Below are positions 26,535 through 34,845 of a stretch of 64,000 bases of DNA, piece after piece; positions within the stretch are counted from its first letter, which is position 1; each line of letters opens with the position of its first letter. The notes beneath the pieces are model-generated. The model did not search any database. It saw only the letters and a list, made by a program, of their open reading frames with translations, and was not told the origin of the DNA. The stretch comes from Oscillatoria princeps RMCB-10 (GTDB lineage: Bacteria > Cyanobacteriota > Cyanobacteriia > Cyanobacteriales > Oscillatoriaceae), in contig JAHHHT010000004.1 in NCBI GenBank assembly GCA_019359235.1, positions 293,185 to 357,184 on the forward strand. Reading direction: 5' to 3'. Position numbers and translations under genes: made by a program.

Positions 26535-27772
26535 GGAATGGGTCGCCAGTTTGCCGGTCGTGCGGCAAATCGGGTTTGCAGCCGGTGCTATCTCTGGGTC
26601 AGATGCCACTGGCGAATGCTTTGCTGTGTGCGGAGCAACTGCCGGCAGCTGAACCAACCTATCCCCTTGACTTGACTTTTTGCCCGCACTGTGCTTTGCT
26701 GCAGATTTCGGAAACAGTGCCGCCGGAGCTGCTGTTTCGAGAGTATTTCTATTTCTCGTCTTTTTCGGACACGGCGCTGCAGCACGCTGAGGCGCTGGTG
26801 GGGGGGCTGGTTGCTGAGCGCGGGCTTTCCAGCAACAGTCTGGTGGTGGAAATTGCCAGCAATGACGGCTATTTACTCCAGTATTACCGCCAAAAGGGGG
26901 TGCCGGTGCTGGGGATAGAGCCGGCGGTGAATATTGCGCGGGTGGCGGAAGCGGAGCGGGGAATTCCGACTCTGTGCGAGTTTTTCGGCGAGGATCTGGG
27001 CAAGGAGCTGGGGGGTAAGGGCAAGCAAGCTGATGTTATCCACGCGAATAATGTGCTGGCTCACGTGGCGGATCTGAATGGCTTTGTGGCTGGGATTGGC
27101 CATTTGCTGAAGGATCGCGGGATAGCGGCGATTGAGGTGCCTTATGTTAAGGATTTGATTGATAAGGTAGAATTCGATACGATTTATCACGAGCATTTGT
27201 GCTATTTCTCCCTAACCGCTCTGACTGAGCTGTTCCACCGGCACGGGCTGCGGGTGCTGGACGTTGAGCGACTCTCGATTCACGGTGGCTCGCTGCGCCT
27301 GTTTGTGGGAAAATCTCCAGCGGAGGGAGATCAGGGTTTGGTTCGGGTGCGGCAAATGTTGCGGGAAGAGGCTGAGTGGGGCGTGGGTGAGATAGGGTTT
27401 TACCTGCAGTTCGGCGCGTCTGTTGAGCGGCTGCGAGGCAATCTGCTCTTGCTGCTGCGCGATTTGAAGGCAAAGGGCAAGCGGATTGCGGCTTATGGCG
27501 CTTCGGCGAAGGGCAGCATTTTGCTGAACTATTGCGGCATTGGCGGGGAGATAATTGATTTTGTGGCGGACCGCAGCCCGCACAAACAGGGGCGTTACAT
27601 TCCGGGGGCTCACCTGCCGGTCTGTGCGCCGGACAAGCTGCTCGAAGCGATGCCGGATTGCGTGTTGCTGCTGGTGTGGAATTTTGCTGAGGAGATTTTG
27701 GCTCAGCAGGCTGAATACCGGCGTCAGGGCGGGTGTTTTATTATTCCCATTCCTGAGTTAAAAATTGTATAA
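26531..27772 (+). CDS. Sugar C-methyltransferase (NovU/TylCIII type)
   Basis: A 413-residue three-domain SAM methyltransferase. The N-terminal zinc knuckle has C8-x2-C11 and C51-x2-C54. The central Rossmann domain contains [20 protein letters not shown] near residue 104 for SAM binding. The C-terminal domain contains [17 protein letters not shown] near residue 322. This arrangement is that of enzymes which C-methylate NDP-4-keto sugars at C3. It is translationally coupled to the dehydratase-like gene, so the substrate is probably a CDP-4-keto-6-deoxy sugar. That would produce a branched sugar. The exact product cannot be read from sequence. Confidence 0.85.
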   Translation: MRNGSPVCRSCGKSGLQPVLSLGQMPLANALLCAEQLPAAEPTYPLDLTFCPHCALLQISETVPPELLFREYFYFSSFSDTALQHAEALVGGLVAERGLSSNSLVVEIASNDGYLLQYYRQKGVPVLGIEPAVNIARVAEAERGIPTLCEFFGEDLGKELGGKGKQADVIHANNVLAHVADLNGFVAGIGHLLKDRGIAAIEVPYVKDLIDKVEFDTIYHEHLCYFSLTALTELFHRHGLRVLDVERLSIHGGSLRLFVGKSPAEGDQGLVRVRQMLREEAEWGVGEIGFYLQFGASVERLRGNLLLLLRDLKAKGKRIAAYGASAKGSILLNYCGIGGEIIDFVADRSPHKQGRYIPGAHLPVCAPDKLLEAMPDCVLLLVWNFAEEILAQQAEYRRQGGCFIIPIPELKIV

Positions 27773-27867
27773 TGCAGAAAAAAACGGCATCCAGGCGTAG
27801 GACAGGCGTCCCGCCTGTCCAGAAACAAACAGCGGTTTTTAGAGGAAGAATTGAGTGAGGTTTTTCG

Positions 27868-30258
27868 GTGAAGTCAGAGTCAGCTGAAATTCATTTTAAG
27901 ACCGGCAATGAACTGAAAGATGCCGGCAAGTTCGATGAGGCTATTGACAGCTACCAAAAGGCGCTGGAGATTGAACCGGACAGTGCCGAGGCGCTGAACC
28001 AGCTGGGCGAGGTTTATTTTCTTCGGGGGAGGTTGGCGGAGGCGCTGGCGGCTTGCCAGCAGGCGCTGAAGATTCAGCCGGATTTCGCCGAAGGGTACAA
28101 GACGCTGGGGAATGTGCTGCAAGGGCAAGGTAAGATTGATGCGGCAATTCGGGCTTACTCGAAGGCTGTGGAAATTAAGCCTGAGTTTGCGCAAGCGCAC
28201 TCTAATTTGGGCAGCATGTTTTACAGGCAAGGTCAGTTGGAGTCGGCGGTTGCTTGCTACGAGAGAGCGCGGGAACTGAAGCCTGATTTGGCTGCTGTCC
28301 ACTCGAATTTGGGTAAGGTGCTGCAGCAGTTAGGCCGGCTGGATGAGGCTGTGGCTTGCTGGCGGAAGGCTCTGGAATTGAATCCGGGAGCTGGGAGTGC
28401 GGATTTTTACTTGAATATGGGCAGTGCTTTTCTGCTGCAGGGCCGGCTGGAGGAGGCTTTTGGCAGTTTTCAAAGAGCGATTGCCCTGAAACCTGACTTG
28501 GCAGAAGCGCACATCAATACAGGATCGATTCTTTTACAGCAGGGCAAGCCTGAGGAGGCGATTGCTAGCTGTCAAAAAGCCCTGGAGTTGAAACCAAATC
28601 TGGCAGAGGCGCACTCTAATATGGGTCTGGCACTTCAGCAGCAGGGGAAAATTGAGGCGGCGATTGGCAGTTTCCAGAAAGCTATCGAGTGGAAACCGGA
28701 CTTGATTGAAGCCCATGAGAATTTGTGCGGCTTACTCAACACTTTATGGAAAACTAATAATTCAGAGCTAAGACAAGCGGCTGACAGGTTTGTGCTGGGG
28801 GCTGGGGAGAAAGGCCAGCTGAAGGCGGCAACGTTTTTTATCAACGCTTATCTGGAATCTGGCTTGAGTAAGGTGGCTGCGGAGAAGTTCTTGCAAACAG
28901 AAGCGCTCATACACGAAAAGGCTGGCAGTTTGAGCGGAAAGGATGCGGTCGCGCTGTACAGTATATTTTTATTTCTCGCGCCGCACTTGCGAGACGATCT
29001 GGAAGAGAATGCTAAGTTGGCTCGATTAGTGGGGGGGAAAATTGTCCAAGAGCTAGAGGGAAGAGCGGGGCTTAAAAATAGCGGTGAAGCCTGGGAGCGG
29101 GTGCGGAAAAGTAGCGAAGGCAGTCAGTTAAGGATTGGGTTTATATCGAGGCATTTCAAAAAGCATTCTGTTGGCTGGTGCTGCGCTGACATCATTCGGG
29201 AGCTATCCGCGATTACTCCTCACATTTTTCTGTATGTTACGGGCAAGTTGGTAGCGGATGAGCGAACGAAGCTATTTGAAGGAGTGGCTGAGAAATTCTA
29301 TTGGCCAAAAAAATACCCGCTTAATGGAGAGTTGGCGGATGCGGGGGAAGTTAGGGAGCAGATATTGCAGGATGAGTTGGATGTATTAGTGGATTTGGAT
29401 TCTGTGACGGTTCCGGTTCACGCAGAGATACTCTATGGACAGCCGGCTCCTGTGTGTGTGTCTTGGTTGGGTTGGGAACCGCCGTTTGTATCGGGGAGCA
29501 ATTATTTTGTCTGCGACTGGCACACGCTCCCCGCAGGCACGGAACAGCACTACACAGAGCAGTTGGTGAGGATGCCTGATTCGTTTATGGCAGTTTCTGG
29601 GTTTGAAAGTGCGCCTCTGGAAGGGGAGTCTACGCGAAGGGCGCTGCGGATAAGTTCGGATCAGGTTGTGTATATGTCTGTATCTCCGGGACGAAAGTTG
29701 AATCCGGATTTGGTGAGAGCGCAGGTGGAAATCCTCAAGCATGTTCCCAGCAGTCTGCTGTTACACAGGGGCAGGGCGGATTTGGAGGTTGTTCAGTCGA
29801 TGTATAAGGAAGAGTGCGCTCGTCAGGGTGTGGGTTTGCACCGGCTGAAATTTATGGGGTTTGTGGAGCCTCCAGAAAAGCACCGGTCTAGATATTTGCT
29901 TGGGGATGTGCTGCTAGATTCTTATCCCTGTAATGGCGGGACTCTGACTTTGGAGGCGCTCTGGTTTAATTTGCCGGTGGTGACTAGAAGGGGTGAGCAG
30001 TTTTACTCGCGAGTGGCTTACTCTTTTCTGAAAAGTCTGGGGATTGAAGCGGGGGTTGCTGGCAGTTGGGAAGAGTATGTGGAGTGGGGAGTTAAGTTTG
30101 GTAAGGATGCTGATTTGAGGCATGCTGTCAGGGAGCAGCTGGTGAAATCTAAGCAGCCGGAAAATTTAGCGCCGGTGTGGAATCCTCAAAAGTTCGCTCG
30201 CGATATGTATGGGGTTTTTCAGGAGCTTTTAGCTAGGAAAGTTAGCGCTGCCGGTTGA
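27868..30258 (+). CDS. TPR protein with SPINDLY/OGT-type glycosyltransferase domain
   Basis: A 796-residue protein. Residues 1 to about 285 are eight 34-residue TPRs (for example AIDSYQKALEIEPDSAEALNQLG). A helical spacer follows, and from about 415 to 785 there is a family-41 (O-GlcNAc transferase/SPINDLY) catalytic region. It contains LRIGFISRHFKKHSVG, PVCVSWLGWEPPFVSGSNYFVCD, GRKLNPDLVRAQVEILKHVPSS and LLDSYPCNGGTLTLEALWFNLPVVT, the nucleotide-sugar site. It is soluble and cytoplasmic. The start is GTG with GAGTGAGG about 7 bases upstream. It could glycosylate proteins or act in the polysaccharide pathway; family members in bacteria do either. Confidence 0.9.
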   Translation: MKSESAEIHFKTGNELKDAGKFDEAIDSYQKALEIEPDSAEALNQLGEVYFLRGRLAEALAACQQALKIQPDFAEGYKTLGNVLQGQGKIDAAIRAYSKAVEIKPEFAQAHSNLGSMFYRQGQLESAVACYERARELKPDLAAVHSNLGKVLQQLGRLDEAVACWRKALELNPGAGSADFYLNMGSAFLLQGRLEEAFGSFQRAIALKPDLAEAHINTGSILLQQGKPEEAIASCQKALELKPNLAEAHSNMGLALQQQGKIEAAIGSFQKAIEWKPDLIEAHENLCGLLNTLWKTNNSELRQAADRFVLGAGEKGQLKAATFFINAYLESGLSKVAAEKFLQTEALIHEKAGSLSGKDAVALYSIFLFLAPHLRDDLEENAKLARLVGGKIVQELEGRAGLKNSGEAWERVRKSSEGSQLRIGFISRHFKKHSVGWCCADIIRELSAITPHIFLYVTGKLVADERTKLFEGVAEKFYWPKKYPLNGELADAGEVREQILQDELDVLVDLDSVTVPVHAEILYGQPAPVCVSWLGWEPPFVSGSNYFVCDWHTLPAGTEQHYTEQLVRMPDSFMAVSGFESAPLEGESTRRALRISSDQVVYMSVSPGRKLNPDLVRAQVEILKHVPSSLLLHRGRADLEVVQSMYKEECARQGVGLHRLKFMGFVEPPEKHRSRYLLGDVLLDSYPCNGGTLTLEALWFNLPVVTRRGEQFYSRVAYSFLKSLGIEAGVAGSWEEYVEWGVKFGKDADLRHAVREQLVKSKQPENLAPVWNPQKFARDMYGVFQELLARKVSAAG

Positions 30259-30283
30259 TATTCCAGAACGAACCGCTCAGCTT

Positions 30284-30318
30284 GTAGGGTGCGTTCCGCA
30301 GAGCGGAACGCACCCTAC
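30284..30318. repeat. GTAGGGTGCGTTCC palindrome (solo copy)
   Basis: GTAGGGTGCGTTCCGC and its inverted copy form a 35-base hairpin after the SPINDLY-type gene. The same family makes up the arrays near 61.5 and 63.8 kb. There is no T-run, so a terminator role is unproven. Beyond it, to 30471, lie a CCCCTCCCCGC palindrome and a dispersed AACCCGCC/TTTCAATCGCC repeat. Confidence 0.7.
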
Positions 30319-30471
30319 TTCCAGGAAAATTAGGGGTGCCGGTTGAACCCCACCCCCAGCCCCTCCCCGCTCGCGGGGAGCAAATATTTCCTGGCGATTG
30401 AAACTCACTGCGACAGACGAAACCCGCCTGCGCGGTTTTTCTTGTTCCCAGCGAGAGCTGGGAAGGAGAAA

Positions 30472-32145
30472 TCAAGCCTTAACAAATTTATGGTAGTGGT
30501 TGAGAAACCAGTTGGGGAGGTGGGGGACGGAACCGGGCACCGGCATCTGGGCTGCTGGGCGGTATAATATGGCAGCAAGAAGGTATTGGATGAATTTTGG
30601 CTCATCCTGTCCCTCAGCAATGCCTGCTGCTAATTCATCGGCGAAAGTTTGCTCTGTTTGGGTTAGGGGCTGTTCTTTTATGCCGCTGCTCAGGAGGATT
30701 TGATGGCTTTTACCTGCATGGCCTGAGTAGAGGTTTTCCAAGTCGTCTGTTGTGGCGCTCAGCCAAAAGTCAGCTATCTGTTTGCGAGCTTGTCGCAGTT
30801 CGGCTGTGACAGATGGTTCGGAGGGATCTATCTCGTAGAGATTCACGCAGCCGGCTAGCTGCTTTAAGAATTCCGGTGAGCCGACGTATTTTTGAGGTGG
30901 CGCTGGTGTTTCAGGGTTTTTCTGTTTAGTTGGAGCCGGTGAAGTCTTCTGCGGTCCCAGCGGGCGTCCCGTCTTATTCGTAATTCTGAGAGTGCTTATC
31001 GGGGGCAAAATTCCGCGAACTAGCATAGCGGCTTGAGCGACATTGGTTATGCCGGCTTGCTCGCAATTAATCGCTAAGGAAGCTAGTGAGCCATCAGAGT
31101 CTAAACTTGGCCCTTGCGGTGCTTCTGGCTCTTTGGTAAGTTTAGGCGGTATGTTGAAGGCTGAAAGAGGGATTCCGTACTTTTGCGCTAGGGCTTTAAT
31201 CTGGTTCAAAGTAGTGTCATAGTTGGCCGCATCTACATTGATGCGCAAAGCCATGCGGCTCAAACAACTTTTTATATCGATTTCAAAATTGCCGTCATCG
31301 GGAAAGAATAGTTCTTTGGTGCGAATGAAAACGTCGGCAAGGATGATATATTCGCTGTCTGAATTGATGAGAGCGGGATGTCTCTCTGTGATATCTGTCT
31401 TGTGCTCTTGCAAGTAATCTTTATAAGGTTGCGAGTCCATACTCCGATAGGCGTGTGACGCACCTGTGCTGTGTCCGGAAATTCCAGCGACTGAGAGCGG
31501 GCGGTAGGAGTATAAAAAGCTGTCGAAGAAATAAGAGTTGACAATACCGGAATAAAGATCGGGGCAATAAGACATAAAGTATCTGCCGCCGATAGACTTC
31601 ACCTTTTCAATCACATCTCGGTGGATAAAAGAATTATAAATCGTGGGCAGGTTTTCGTAAGTGAGCTGATATTTGCAAACCTTCTGCAGTTGATCTTTGG
31701 GATTCCAGATGGTTGCTTCTTGCGATAAGATGACGCTCAGCAGATTGCGCCTCCAAGGAGCAATGGCCGTTGGCCACCAATAAAAACTTCTGCGCCAAGA
31801 TACAATTTTTAAGTTGACAGCATTTAATATTTTAAAACAAAGTTCAAGGCCGTCTGGCATTAAAGCGTCATCATCCCCCAAAATAAAGACGTACTCTCCG
31901 GTAGCGTGGGAGAGCCCCAACTCCCAGTTGTCGGACATGGAGAGTCTTTCAGGTGCCCGACAGTATTTGATTCTCGGATCGTCAAATGATTTGACAGCCT
32001 CAGCGGTTTCTGGACTGCTGAAGTTGTCCATAACCACCAGCTCAAACTCTCTGTATGTTTGATTGAGAACACTCGCGATTGAATATTTCAGTGTGTCGTG
32101 TCTTTCGCGGGTTGGGATGACGATAGAAAAAAGATTCCCTGACAT
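30472..32145 (-). CDS. Glycosyltransferase family 2 with an uncharacterised C-terminal domain
   Basis: A 557-residue protein. Residues 1-330 are a GT-A family-2 domain: FSIVIPTRERHDTLKYSIAS, VVMDNFSSPETAE and FILGDDDALMPDGL near residue 90 with the DDD metal site. A Pro/Lys/Thr-rich linker covers about 375-425. The last 130 residues (CVNLYEIDPSEPSVTAELRQ, IADFWLSATTDDLENLYSG, QYLLAAILYRPAAQMPVP, LPNWFLNHYHKF) form a compact helical domain with conserved Trp and Tyr that is not part of known family-2 enzymes. I recall similar tails on other cyanobacterial glycosyltransferases. GGAGG lies about 9 bases before the ATG. It is the last gene of the long minus-strand export block. Confidence 0.85.
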   Translation of the reverse strand: MSGNLFSIVIPTRERHDTLKYSIASVLNQTYREFELVVMDNFSSPETAEAVKSFDDPRIKYCRAPERLSMSDNWELGLSHATGEYVFILGDDDALMPDGLELCFKILNAVNLKIVSWRRSFYWWPTAIAPWRRNLLSVILSQEATIWNPKDQLQKVCKYQLTYENLPTIYNSFIHRDVIEKVKSIGGRYFMSYCPDLYSGIVNSYFFDSFLYSYRPLSVAGISGHSTGASHAYRSMDSQPYKDYLQEHKTDITERHPALINSDSEYIILADVFIRTKELFFPDDGNFEIDIKSCLSRMALRINVDAANYDTTLNQIKALAQKYGIPLSAFNIPPKLTKEPEAPQGPSLDSDGSLASLAINCEQAGITNVAQAAMLVRGILPPISTLRITNKTGRPLGPQKTSPAPTKQKNPETPAPPQKYVGSPEFLKQLAGCVNLYEIDPSEPSVTAELRQARKQIADFWLSATTDDLENLYSGHAGKSHQILLSSGIKEQPLTQTEQTFADELAAGIAEGQDEPKFIQYLLAAILYRPAAQMPVPGSVPHLPNWFLNHYHKFVKA

Positions 32146-32230
32146 GAGTCAATCCTCCAAAATAATTTAACTTGATTAGATACGGATAAAAGAGAAGGGA
32201 AGGCTGAACCTGTTGCGAATATGCTAAAAA

Positions 32231-32372
32231 TATAGCACTTTTCACTTGCGTGGAGTACACTTAGATCCCCCCAACCCCCCTTAAAAAGGGGGGCTAACTT
32301 CTTCCCCCCCTTTTTAAGGGGGGGTAAGGGGGGGATCAATATCTGTACCTCACTCAGTTGCAATCTGCTATA
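32231..32372. repeat. TATAGC-ended repeat carrying the GATCCCCCC core
   Basis: The ends (TATAGCACTTTTCAC... and ...CTGCTATA, with GTAC 28 bases in from each end) have the same length and layout as the TATAGCG elements at 21586 and 53129. The interior is the GATCCCCCC/TTAAAAAGGGGGG palindrome found in the MITE at 21855-22000. It lies upstream of the family-2 glycosyltransferase gene. Confidence 0.7.
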
Positions 32373-32389
32373 ATGTCGCTTCCTGCAGG

Positions 32390-33154
32390 TCACTGTCTCC
32401 GCAGCCACGCACCAGGCCAATGCGTGACGCTCTCACTCAATTCACTTTCATTAAAAGGCCAATTGGGTGGCTCTAAAACAAATTCTCGGTGCTTTTGAGC
32501 GAACTCAGCTGCCGCCGCTGCAGGGTTATCCCAAATCCATTCGGGATTGCCACGCGGCACATCGTTAAGTAGTCTCATAATACCGTCTGCAGCAATGATG
32601 TAAGAACCAGGAGACACCAAGTCGTGATAAGCTTCCAATTCCGCCAAAACATGCTGTTTATTATGGCAGGAATCCAGAACAATTATCACTGTTTCGCCTG
32701 GGTTAACTAGGGATTTTACATGACTGATTACCTCGGGTGCTATTGAACTCCCTTCTACCAGTGCAATCAGGGGAAACAGCTGATGGGTTTCCAGCGCCTT
32801 GCGGTTGTGAGGTCGGATTTCGACATCGATTCCAATCACCCGCCCTTTTCCCATCGCTTTGCACAAACTGGCGTAGTAAACCAGTGAACCGCCATGAGCC
32901 ACACCTGTTTCGATAATGACATCGGGTTTGACTCTGTACAAAACTTCCTGAATCCGAAACATGTCTTCAGGCAGCTGAATAATGGGCCGTCCCATCCAGC
33001 TAAATGTATAGGTGTATTTTTGATTCCATCCCACTTTGAGCCACTGGTGGGAGATTAACTCAAACCCTTCTTTTGAGAAAAGCTCAATTTCCTCTCGCTT
33101 TCCATCGATTTCTTTAATTATTTTTTGAGCTTCTGTATCTATTATCAGCTTCAT
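32390..33154 (-). CDS. CmcI/rhamnosyl O-methyltransferase family protein
   Basis: A 254-residue SAM-dependent methyltransferase of the cephalosporin hydroxylase (CmcI) family, which includes sugar O-methyltransferases. GRPIIQLPEDMFRIQEVLYRVKP leads into VIIETGVAHGGSLVYYAS, the SAM loop, near residue 83. VIGIDVEIRPHNRKALE follows, then IIVLDSCHNKQHVLAEL near residue 160, with the Asp/His metal-type residues. The chosen ATG has AAGGG 8 bases upstream; a TTG six codons earlier is less likely. It follows the SDR gene by 19 bases. It probably O-methylates a sugar of the exported polysaccharide. Confidence 0.85.
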   Translation of the reverse strand: MKLIIDTEAQKIIKEIDGKREEIELFSKEGFELISHQWLKVGWNQKYTYTFSWMGRPIIQLPEDMFRIQEVLYRVKPDVIIETGVAHGGSLVYYASLCKAMGKGRVIGIDVEIRPHNRKALETHQLFPLIALVEGSSIAPEVISHVKSLVNPGETVIIVLDSCHNKQHVLAELEAYHDLVSPGSYIIAADGIMRLLNDVPRGNPEWIWDNPAAAAAEFAQKHREFVLEPPNWPFNESELSESVTHWPGAWLRRQ

Positions 33155-33173
33155 ATTATGGCCCTTATGCAAA

Positions 33174-34082
33174 TCAATAACTGAGGGATGCTTTCCACCA
33201 TTCGATTGTTTTTTCTAATCCCGCATCCAAGTCTGAGCTTGGCGACCAACCCACTTCATGAGTCAGCCGGCTCACATCAGCGACTAGCAAGTGGGGATCG
33301 CTGGCTGGGGTGGGTAGGGAACCCAACTGAATCAGGTCTGGCCGGCCCATTTTTTCGGCTATCTTGTAAATAATCTCTCTGAGAGCAACCGGCTGCCCGG
33401 AAGCAATATTTACCGCCCCTGAAACCTGACTGTCTAGCAAGGTGACAGAGGCTTGCGCGACATCCCAAACGGGCAGAAAATCGCGAATCTGATGGCCGTG
33501 AGAGCAGCGGGCTTTTTCCCCTCGCAATAAAGAACAAATCACTGAGGGCACTAATCTGCTGGGATGCTCGTGGGGTCCGTAAACAAAGAAGATGCGCCCC
33601 CAAGCCGCACTCAGTCCTGTCTGTGCGGCAAAGGCTTCCACCATCAGATGGAGAGCGTGCTTGCAGCTCCCGTAGGCGCTAGCGGACGAAAGCGGCGTTA
33701 CTAGCTCGGAACAGTAGCCATATTTCCAATCATACTCCGCACAAGTGCCTGCCATCACCACCCGCTGCCCACCATATTGCGCAAAGACTTGCAATAAGTC
33801 AAGACTCGCCTGAACCCAACGAAAATTTTCCAAGGCAGTCAAATACTTTCCTGGCACTGCAAACCAGGCAAAATGCAGGAGGTGAGTCGGCTGCACTTTG
33901 GCTATCAAGTTCGAGACTTGCTGTGAGTCTAGCAAGTCAGCTTGATGCCAGTGTACATCACCCTGGTTTGGCTGGGGTGCCTTGCTAGAAACCGCATGGA
34001 CTTCACTGCCTTTCCCTGATAGCAGTGGCAGGCAATGCCGGCCAATAAATCCTGTGGCTCCGGTCAGCAAAACTCTTTTCAT
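33174..34082 (-). CDS. NAD-dependent epimerase/dehydratase (sugar reductase candidate)
   Basis: A 302-residue extended SDR with GATGFIGRHC at 7-16, AGTCAEYDW near residue 113 and Y-x3-K in AYGSCKHALH near residue 136. VYGPHEHPSRLVPSVI matches NDP-sugar epimerase/reductases. The start ATG overlaps the stop of the RfbC-type epimerase gene (ATGA). An RfbC-type epimerase followed by an SDR is the pattern of enzymes that finish a 4-keto deoxysugar. With the CDP-glucose genes at 24.7-27.8 kb this pair could complete a CDP-linked branched sugar. That link is inferred. Confidence 0.8.
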   Translation of the reverse strand: MKRVLLTGATGFIGRHCLPLLSGKGSEVHAVSSKAPQPNQGDVHWHQADLLDSQQVSNLIAKVQPTHLLHFAWFAVPGKYLTALENFRWVQASLDLLQVFAQYGGQRVVMAGTCAEYDWKYGYCSELVTPLSSASAYGSCKHALHLMVEAFAAQTGLSAAWGRIFFVYGPHEHPSRLVPSVICSLLRGEKARCSHGHQIRDFLPVWDVAQASVTLLDSQVSGAVNIASGQPVALREIIYKIAEKMGRPDLIQLGSLPTPASDPHLLVADVSRLTHEVGWSPSSDLDAGLEKTIEWWKASLSY

Positions 34083-34609
34083 AAACTAAAGTCTGGATAC
34101 TGCCGGTCCCTGGCCGAGACGATCCGCTTGTCAGGCGGCCATTCAATATTGAACGCCGCATCATTCCATCTTACACCCTTTGCGCACTCAGGAACATAAA
34201 ACTCCGACATTTGGTAAAAAACCTCGGTATTGTCCTCCAAAGTCTGAAACCCGTGAGCGAACCCTTCAGGAACGTAAAGCATGCACCGGCTCTCTGCTGA
34301 CAGCACCACCGCCACCCATTCCTTAAAAGTGGGCGAACTGGGGCGCAAGTCGATGATGACATCGTAAATCGCACCCCGAGTGCATCTTACCAGCTTTGCT
34401 TCCTCATGGGGAGCCTCCTGGTAGTGCATGCCGCGCAGCGTGCCCTTCTTCTTGTTGAACGAGATATTGCACTGCACCAATTGCGAATTCAGCCCGTGGG
34501 CTTCAAATTCACGCCGGCACCAAGTCCGGGCGAAAAAGCCGCGATCATCCTCAATCGGTTCTGGCTCTATTATAAATGCACCCCTGAGTTTTGTCTCGAT
34601 AAAACGCAT
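34079..34609 (-). CDS. RfbC-type NDP-4-keto-sugar 3,5-epimerase (second copy)
   Basis: A 176-residue cupin of the RmlC family: PIEDDRGFFARTWCRREF, GTLRGMHYQEAPHEEAKLVRC with the catalytic His, VPEGFAHGFQTLEDNTEVFYQMSEFY with the catalytic tyrosine region. It differs clearly from the rhamnose enzyme at 13601-14149 and has no rfbA or rfbD beside it. It is coupled to an SDR reductase. It may act on a CDP- rather than dTDP-linked sugar, possibly as a 3- or 5-epimerase only. Confidence 0.85.
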   Translation of the reverse strand: MRFIETKLRGAFIIEPEPIEDDRGFFARTWCRREFEAHGLNSQLVQCNISFNKKKGTLRGMHYQEAPHEEAKLVRCTRGAIYDVIIDLRPSSPTFKEWVAVVLSAESRCMLYVPEGFAHGFQTLEDNTEVFYQMSEFYVPECAKGVRWNDAAFNIEWPPDKRIVSARDRQYPDFSL

Positions 34610-34845
34610 ATATTCTCTCGCTATCCCTCGTTCTGGGCGGGCACGGGGGCCCGCCCCTACAGGCTGGGAACGCCCTCCTTAGAGGCTCTGGCTTGAAAAT
34701 GTTTGTAGTTGGGCTTTAGCCCTACCGGCTCGCCCGCGGCAGGACAAGTTTTCATGGGTGGCGGTGTGCGCAGTTCCGAAGCGACTGCCTCCTCGCTATT
34801 CGCGGGTCAAAGGAGCGAGCCAGTTCTGCCAACTTTTATTTTACC

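Noticed and set aside
25275..26657. 460-codon minus-strand frame over the SDR and methyltransferase genes
   Set aside because: It is antisense to two clear enzymes that are coupled by a four-base overlap; its composition (His, Arg, Gln, Pro) is that of a shadow frame.
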